A stretch of DNA of 33,908 nt from Lachnospiraceae bacterium (lineage in GTDB: Bacteria; Bacillota; Clostridia; Lachnospirales; Lachnospiraceae). Numbering within the stretch: the first letter of the stretch is position 1; each line of letters starts with the position of its first letter. The notes below the pieces were generated by a model that was given only the letters and a program-made list of their open reading frames with translations, made no database searches and was not told the DNA's origin. Position numbers and translations under genes: made by a program. Location: the NCBI GenBank assembly GCA_910575475.1, contig CAJTGD010000052.1:1-33908 (forward strand), in the 5' to 3' direction. Of the stretch, positions 29,262 to 33,908 are shown in pieces.

Positions 29262-31526
29262 TCAGAGAACCCTCCCCAGCACTTCCTCCACCTTCTTCAC
29301 CGGTATGATCTCCAGCTTTTCTTTCACTTCCTCTGCCACATCATCCAGATCGTCCACATTGTCCTCCGGTATAAATACCTTGGAAATGCCTGCCCGCTGC
29401 GCCGCCATCAGCTTTTCCGGCAGCCCGCCGATGGGCATCACCGTTCCTCGCAGGGACACCTCGCCTGTCATGGCATACTCCGGACTCACCGGCTTTCCAG
29501 TCACCAGCGAGGCGATCGCGGTGGTCAGAGTGATCCCCGCCGAAGGCCCATCCTTCGGAACCGCTCCGGAGGGCACATGGATATGCAGGTCATTCTCCTG
29601 AAATACCTCCGACTCCTTGGGAAATCTGGATTTTACAAGGCTGACCGCGATCTGGGCGGATTCCTTCATCACATCTCCAAGCTGCCCGGTCACCTTCACC
29701 TTTCCTTCGCCCTTGGTAAACAAGGTCTCAACAAAAAGGATCTCTCCCCCGGCTGCTGTCCAGGCAAGCCCGGTAACGATCCCCTGCTTCTTTTCTTCCA
29801 GGGCTTCCTCATGCCGGATCGGCTTCCGATCCAAAAATTCGGGCAGTCTTTTGGGACTGACCGTGATACTCTTCTGCTCTCCCTTGACCAGCTTCACCGC
29901 CGCATATCTGCACAGGCCGTCCAGCCGCTTTTTCAGTCCCCGCACGCCGGATTCCCTTGTGTAGTCGCTGATGATCGCACGGAGGGCCTGGTCCGTCACC
30001 TTCAGATTCTGCGCCTTGATGCCCATCCCCTTCATCGCCTTGGGAAGCAGATGCTTTCTCCCGATCTGGAATTTTTCCACTGCCGTATAGCCCGGAAACT
30101 GGATCACCTCCATCCGGTTCAGCAAGGGTTCCGGAATGGTATCCGTGGTATTGGCCGTACATACGAACAAAACGTCCGACAGGTCATAGGGCACATTCAT
30201 GTAATGATCCGTAAAATTATTATTCTGCTCCGGATCCAGCACTTCCAGAAGCGCGCTCGCCGGATCCCCGCTGTAATCTCTGGACAGCTTATCCACCTCA
30301 TCCAATACCATCACTGGGTTGGATGTGCCGCACCGCTTCATTCCTTCCATGATCCTGCCCGGCATGGCGCCCACATAGGTTCTTCTGTGTCCCCGGATCT
30401 CCGCCTCATCGCGCACGCCGCCCAGGCTGACCCTGACATACTTCCGGTGCAGGGCCTCCGCGATGCTCTGTCCGATACTCGTCTTCCCGGTTCCCGGCGC
30501 GCCCACGAACAGCAGGATGGACCCCGACTGGCTCTGCTTCAATGCCATCACCGCCATCTGCTGGATGATCCTTTGTTTCACCTTTTTCAGCCCATAATGC
30601 TCCCGGTCCAGGATTTCCTCGGACTCCTTCAGATCCACGTCCTCCGCATCCATCTTCTTCCAGGACAGGCTTGTCACAAAATCAAGATAATCATAGAGCA
30701 GCCCGTACTCGTGGCTGTCCTTCCCTTCCTGCTTCATCCGGTTCAGCACCTTGTCGGCTTCCTTCCGGGCATCCGGGTTCATCCCGGAATCTCCGAGCTT
30801 CTGCTCAAACTTCCGGATGTCAGACACATTTTCCGGATGCATCTCATCCAGCTGCCTCTGCAGAAAATCGATCTGCTTCTTGATGGCCTCTTCCCGATAC
30901 ACCTTTTCATGCTTCTCCTGCTGTGCCGACTCCGCTTCCTCGCTGACCCTTGCCATCTCGATAAACTCATAGATTGCCTTTTCGATCCGCTCGGTCCGCT
31001 CCGATACCGTATCCGCCGCAAGGATCGCATATCTCTCATCGTCAGACAAGGTCAGGTATCCGGACAGGGCGGACACCACCTCATTCATGGATTTCCAGTG
31101 CAGGACATAGCTACGCGCCCAGATTCCCCACTGGAATCCCTGAATAAAATGAAGCAGTGTGGAGCGCATTTTTTCAAACCGCTCCTGAAGCTGTTCTGCT
31201 TCAATATCCTGTTCCACTTCCCTGACTGACACAGACGCCTCAATGACTTCCTCTGTTACATGCAGATCCGAGACCTCCACCCGGTCCCCGGTCTTTACAC
31301 TGACATTTCCATCTCCGTCGATGGCTTCCAGCACACCAATGACCCCGATCGGATAGAAATCGGACATGGTCATATCCTTTCTGCTCTTGTCCTCCCTGAG
31401 CATCAAAAACAGGAGCTGATCCCCTTTCTCCGCGCCCTGTGCCCCCAGATCCTTCAATACTTCCTTCTTAAAATAATAGGTCACTTCCGGCAAAATAATC
31501 ATATCATATATCGGTATTGTAATCAT
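29262..31526 (-). CDS. lon: ATP-dependent protease Lon
   Basis: 754 aa, near the usual length. An N-terminal substrate-binding domain (1-200) and coiled coil (200-270) precede the AAA+ module, with Walker A GAPGTGKT at 342-349 and the Walker B region VMVLDEVDKLS. The protease domain carries the Ser-Lys dyad: Ser662 in PKDGPSAGITL and Lys705 in GGLPEKLMAAQRAG. It degrades misfolded and regulatory proteins in the cytosol. AAGGAG precedes the ATG. The gene is preceded by a near-perfect CIRCE element, so HrcA heat-shock control is expected. Confidence 0.97.
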   Translation of the reverse strand: MITIPIYDMIILPEVTYYFKKEVLKDLGAQGAEKGDQLLFLMLREDKSRKDMTMSDFYPIGVIGVLEAIDGDGNVSVKTGDRVEVSDLHVTEEVIEASVSVREVEQDIEAEQLQERFEKMRSTLLHFIQGFQWGIWARSYVLHWKSMNEVVSALSGYLTLSDDERYAILAADTVSERTERIEKAIYEFIEMARVSEEAESAQQEKHEKVYREEAIKKQIDFLQRQLDEMHPENVSDIRKFEQKLGDSGMNPDARKEADKVLNRMKQEGKDSHEYGLLYDYLDFVTSLSWKKMDAEDVDLKESEEILDREHYGLKKVKQRIIQQMAVMALKQSQSGSILLFVGAPGTGKTSIGQSIAEALHRKYVRVSLGGVRDEAEIRGHRRTYVGAMPGRIMEGMKRCGTSNPVMVLDEVDKLSRDYSGDPASALLEVLDPEQNNNFTDHYMNVPYDLSDVLFVCTANTTDTIPEPLLNRMEVIQFPGYTAVEKFQIGRKHLLPKAMKGMGIKAQNLKVTDQALRAIISDYTRESGVRGLKKRLDGLCRYAAVKLVKGEQKSITVSPKRLPEFLDRKPIRHEEALEEKKQGIVTGLAWTAAGGEILFVETLFTKGEGKVKVTGQLGDVMKESAQIAVSLVKSRFPKESEVFQENDLHIHVPSGAVPKDGPSAGITLTTAIASLVTGKPVSPEYAMTGEVSLRGTVMPIGGLPEKLMAAQRAGISKVFIPEDNVDDLDDVAEEVKEKLEIIPVKKVEEVLGRVL

Positions 31527-31542
31527 ATAGTCTCTCCTTCTG

Positions 31543-31569
31543 TCAGCACTCTATATGGTAGAGTGCTAA
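31543..31569. promoter_or_regulatory. CIRCE element (HrcA operator) before lon
   Basis: TCAGCACTC, nine bases, GAGTGCTAA: this fits the CIRCE consensus TTAGCACTC-N9-GAGTGCTAA with one mismatch. It lies in the lon leader, 17 bases ahead of the start codon and just after the -10 box. Confidence 0.92.
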
Positions 31570-31579
31570 ACTCTTTGTT

Positions 31580-31608
31580 ACCATACCACAATTCCCCGCA
31601 TTTGTAAA
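31580..31608 (-). promoter_or_regulatory. Probable lon promoter
   Basis: Minus strand: TTTACA (31603-31608), a 17-base spacer and TATGGT (31580-31585), placing transcription start just upstream of the CIRCE element. Confidence 0.6.
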
Positions 31609-31631
31609 GCACAGAGTCCGACGAAAATCAA

Positions 31632-31671
31632 CTTAAAAGAGTGATTTGTATAAAATATTTACAAATCACTC
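31632..31671 (-). terminator. Terminator of the hemerythrin gene
   Basis: GAGTGATTTGTA/TACAAATCACTC (12 bp) followed on the minus strand by TTTTAA. It separates the hemerythrin gene from the lon promoter. Confidence 0.7.
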
Positions 31672-31730
31672 CTTTGTGTGCCTAACATTTCCATTCCGAT
31701 CCAGTAATTGCCTCCAACGAATTTTCAGCC

Positions 31731-32153
31731 CTACAGGTTCTCACTGTTCCCGCGCATAAACCTGTATTCTGCCACAGAACGGTCAAATCCCTTAATATGC
31801 CTGTACAGCCAATCGATCACATTGCGGTTTACCTGCTCTACAAACGCTGGTGTCGGGCCTTCCTCTTCGACAAGCATCTCATGAAGCTCATCTACAACCT
31901 TTCTCAGCTTAGCATGCTCTTCTTTATGCTCTTTTATCCCCGGATAATCCATTTCCTCCTGCAGCTTTTCCTCTGCTGTAAAATGGAAATCCGTATATTC
32001 TGCCAGATAGTCCAGCGTTTTTACCGCTGCCAGCTTGTCATTGCCGTCCTCGCAGCTGTCAAGAAGCCCATTGATCTTGCCGATCAGTTCCTTATGCTGA
32101 GAATCGATCATCTCATTTCCTGTAATTAATGTTTCGTCAAATTCTGCTCTCAT
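31731..32153 (-). CDS. Bacteriohemerythrin, 140 aa
   Basis: Non-haem di-iron O2-binding protein. All seven ligands are present in order: His20 (SQHKEL), His57 and Glu61 (FHFTAEE), His76 and His80 (EHKEEH), His119 and Asp124 (RHIKGFD). Such proteins bind or sense oxygen in anaerobes. The start at 32153 follows AAAGGAAG; the ATG at 32174 overlaps that site and is less likely. Single gene with its own terminator. Confidence 0.95.
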   Translation of the reverse strand: MRAEFDETLITGNEMIDSQHKELIGKINGLLDSCEDGNDKLAAVKTLDYLAEYTDFHFTAEEKLQEEMDYPGIKEHKEEHAKLRKVVDELHEMLVEEEGPTPAFVEQVNRNVIDWLYRHIKGFDRSVAEYRFMRGNSENL

Positions 32154-32281
32154 CGTTTTTTCTTCCTTTCTCAATTTATATCATAGATTTGTAAATACTA
32201 TACCAGCTTTTTTGCGTTCTGCCTATTTTTTTCAAATCTGAATGCCATACCGTCATTTCACCCAGCTATACGTTATATAGC

Positions 32282-33118
32282 CTATATTTTTCCTTTTTTA
32301 AACTGCATGATCATCTCATTTGTCAGGCTGTCTCTGGATGGCGTGACCGGTATCTCTTCCCGCTCAAACCATTCCGCCAATGCAAGCTCCTCCTGATCCA
32401 GGCGAATTTCATCCGGTCCGTCCAGATCGCAGTAAAATCCCATCAGTATGGTTCCGCTGAAAGCCCATGGCTGGCTTTTATAGTAGCGAATATTCTTGAT
32501 CTTTAGTCCTACTTCCTCGAAGACCTCACGCTCCACTGTTTCCTCCAGCGTCTCCCCGATTTCCGTATATCCTGCAAGAAGAGCATATTTTTTATAAATC
32601 CGCCCTGCATATTTAGAAAGAAGAAGCCTGTTCCCATCTGTTACTCCAATGATAACAGCCGGACAGATCTTAGGATACTCCATAGAATGACATTTTTCAC
32701 AATACATCATTCGTTCCTTGCTGTCTGGTTTCATAGGTAATCCGCATGCTCCGCAATAACGGTGACTGTTGTACCAGCCAAACAGCTGATGCCCGGTGAT
32801 CCCTGCAAAGGCCCGGTATTGCGGCTCTGCACTGCGGAAATATGATATATCCTCCATGCTATAATCCTTCAGATGACTATAACAAACATTTGTGACCAGG
32901 TAATACCGTTCTTCATCTATTCGGAATAAAAATGTATAATTTTTATAAATCCCTTCATTTTCATTCTCAAGATCTGCAAATCTTGGAAATATGAATTCCT
33001 CTTCTGTCTTTTTCATCAGACATGCCCGGCTCTCATAGCAGAGTGCAATGCAATGTCTATCTGGTGCTACGGGATAATATGCATTATCAAACTGATGCGG
33101 TGCAATATCCTGTATCAT
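32282..33118 (-). CDS. nudC: NAD+ diphosphatase (NADH pyrophosphatase) NudC
   Basis: 278 aa with an N-terminal domain, a zinc ribbon (Cys122, Cys125, Cys140, Cys143), a full NUDIX box (residues 183-205: Gly183, Glu189, Arg197-Glu198, Glu201-Glu202, Gly204) and the NADH-pyrophosphatase signature SQPWAFS (215-221). It splits NAD(H) to NMN(H) and AMP and also removes NAD caps from RNA 5' ends in E. coli. Near-complete family length. No clear terminator follows; the spacer to the hemerythrin gene has only a weak GGCTATA/TATAGCT stem. Confidence 0.95.
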   Translation of the reverse strand: MIQDIAPHQFDNAYYPVAPDRHCIALCYESRACLMKKTEEEFIFPRFADLENENEGIYKNYTFLFRIDEERYYLVTNVCYSHLKDYSMEDISYFRSAEPQYRAFAGITGHQLFGWYNSHRYCGACGLPMKPDSKERMMYCEKCHSMEYPKICPAVIIGVTDGNRLLLSKYAGRIYKKYALLAGYTEIGETLEETVEREVFEEVGLKIKNIRYYKSQPWAFSGTILMGFYCDLDGPDEIRLDQEELALAEWFEREEIPVTPSRDSLTNEMIMQFKKGKI

Positions 33119-33277
33119 AGTACCTTTCCTTCTTTCTGATCATAAAGTCATTGCAATTCATCCTATGTAAGCGAAAACTGCAATGTCTCCCCAAATGTAC
33201 AAACAAGCCGCCACAGAATGCATCTATTCCTACAGCGGCCTGCTATTATCTCTTTACTTCAAACTATCCTGCCTTTT

Positions 33278-33502
33278 TCATTCTCCAGAGAGTGCAGAAA
33301 GAATATCATCTATACTTTTTCCGGATTCTTCGACAGCTTTAAATAATGCTTCTTTTTTTTCTTCCTTGATCAGTTTATCTATTTCTTTTCTTTTTTGCTT
33401 CAGTGCTTTTATCTGTTCCTCGCATGCAGCAATATCATCATTCACTGCTTTCAGTTGTTCCTCTAATGTAAGATTTACCTGTTTTTTGCGTCCTCTTGCC
33501 AT
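33278..33502 (-). CDS. Small coiled-coil protein, 74 aa
   Basis: MARGRKKQVNLTLEEQLKAV, then a heptad-rich acidic/basic helix (about 14-55) and a short tail ending ILSALSGE. The start at 33502 follows GGAGG at 7 bases; the ATG at 33583 has no site. The basic N-terminus suggests nucleic-acid contact, but the family is not one I recognise. It stands alone between nudC and the tRNA terminator. Confidence 0.6.
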   Translation of the reverse strand: MARGRKKQVNLTLEEQLKAVNDDIAACEEQIKALKQKRKEIDKLIKEEKKEALFKAVEESGKSIDDILSALSGE

Positions 33503-33684
33503 TCTGTAACCTCCAATTCTGTTTTCTGAAACAATTCCGGACATCTGTATATATATTTTTCTTCTGTTTACCGGAATAGTCATTATTTTTTTATTTTAAC
33601 ACTACTTTACCAAAAATACTATATATTTTTTTGAATTATTCAAATAATCATCATTTATACTTTTTATTACAAAAATTTCTGCTC

Positions 33685-33715
33685 AAAAAAAATCCATAAA
33701 CATAATGCTTACGGA
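33685..33715 (-). terminator. Terminator after tRNA-Asn (end of rRNA operon)
   Basis: Minus strand TCCGTAAGC pairs with GTTTATGGA (two G-T pairs) across ATTAT and runs into eight T residues. Confidence 0.8.
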
Positions 33716-33722
33716 CTTTCAA

Positions 33723-33794
33723 CTCCCCGAGTTGGGCTCGAACCAACAACCCCTCGGTTAACAGCCGAGTGCTCTACCATTGAGCTATCGAGGA
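33723..33794 (-). tRNA. tRNA-Asn (anticodon GTT)
   Basis: Canonical 72-base cloverleaf: acceptor TCCTCGA/TCGGGGA with one G-T pair, D-arm GCTC-AATGGTA-GAGC, anticodon arm CTCGG-CTGTTAA-CCGAG (anticodon GTT), T-arm GTTGG-TTCGAGC-CCAAC, discriminator G. CCA is not encoded. It lies about 90 bases after the 23S end, as the last gene of the operon. Confidence 0.97.
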
Positions 33795-33884
33795 ATACTC
33801 TATTTATCAGTACACCTTCAAAACTACACACGAAGAAATATTTCTATCCTATCCATACTGCTCTCTTACAGCAACCACCTTCTT

Positions 33885-33908
33885 GGTTATGCCCTCGACC
33901 TATTAGTG
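33885..33908 (-). rRNA. 3' end of 23S rRNA (cut by window edge)
   Basis: The minus-strand sequence CACTAATAGGTCGAGGGC followed by ATAACC is the conserved 23S 3' end of Firmicutes. The mature end is estimated at about 33885. No 5S gene lies between it and tRNA-Asn; the spacer is only about 90 bases. Confidence 0.85.

Noticed and set aside
29577..31229. 550-codon plus-strand frame opposite lon
   Set aside because: Shadow of lon; composition rich in His, Leu and Arg without domains.

Overview
The window looks like a chromosomal segment of a Lachnospiraceae-type gut Firmicute (Clostridium cluster XIVa). Supporting signs are strong AGGAGG-type ribosome binding sites, a moderate G+C content, a DUF4869 protein, a LanFEG-type immunity transporter, a CIRCE-controlled lon gene and SSS-type sialate uptake. 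Family names come from reading the proteins by eye; no database search was run.

Layout. (1) 1-2250: an accessory stretch with a partial gene, two tiny ORFs, a serine recombinase flanked by repeated motifs, two copies of an 86-bp cloverleaf-like repeat, and the interrupted remains of an AAA-ATPase/PD-(D/E)XK gene. (2) 2364-2732: a VOC/glyoxalase gene. (3) 3019-8816: a complete sialic-acid catabolic operon (nanE, nanA, SSS symporter, nanQ/yhcH, ROK kinase, RpiR/MurR regulator) with its own promoter and terminator. (4) 8820-16890: an RNA-repair-like locus. On the minus strand lie rtcB, a roughly 600-base structured non-coding stretch with two perfect tRNA T-arms and a D-arm, and a slipin. Divergently on the plus strand lie DUF4869, a P-loop protein and two WYL-domain proteins. 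(5) 16935-21273: a chemoreceptor and an AraC-GH39 fusion. (6) 21280-25799: LanFEG-RK, a lantibiotic-immunity ABC transporter with its two-component system. (7) 25772-27815: two decayed genes and a ParE/Phd-type toxin-antitoxin pair. (8) 27854-33502: a cytidylate-kinase-like gene, a NUDIX gene downstream of CIRCE-controlled lon, a bacteriohemerythrin, nudC and a small coiled-coil protein. (9) 33685-33908: tRNA-Asn and the 3' end of a 23S rRNA gene on the minus strand.

The most unusual content is RNA. First, a tandem tRNA-like RNA lies between rtcB and the slipin gene. It is followed by a small ORF whose ribosome binding site and start codon both sit in a UUCG-capped hairpin. Second, a promoter plus two-hairpin leader is shared by three unrelated genes (AAA-ATPase remnant, rtcB, cytidylate-kinase-like gene), with base changes that keep the stems paired. 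Third, the two cloverleaf repeats differ at four positions, and all four fall in unpaired positions. My working inference is that rtcB, the slipin, the tRNA-like RNA and the divergent DUF4869/ATPase/WYL/WYL genes form a regulated RNA repair or RNA-conflict module. Only the gene and RNA architecture is visible; function is not.
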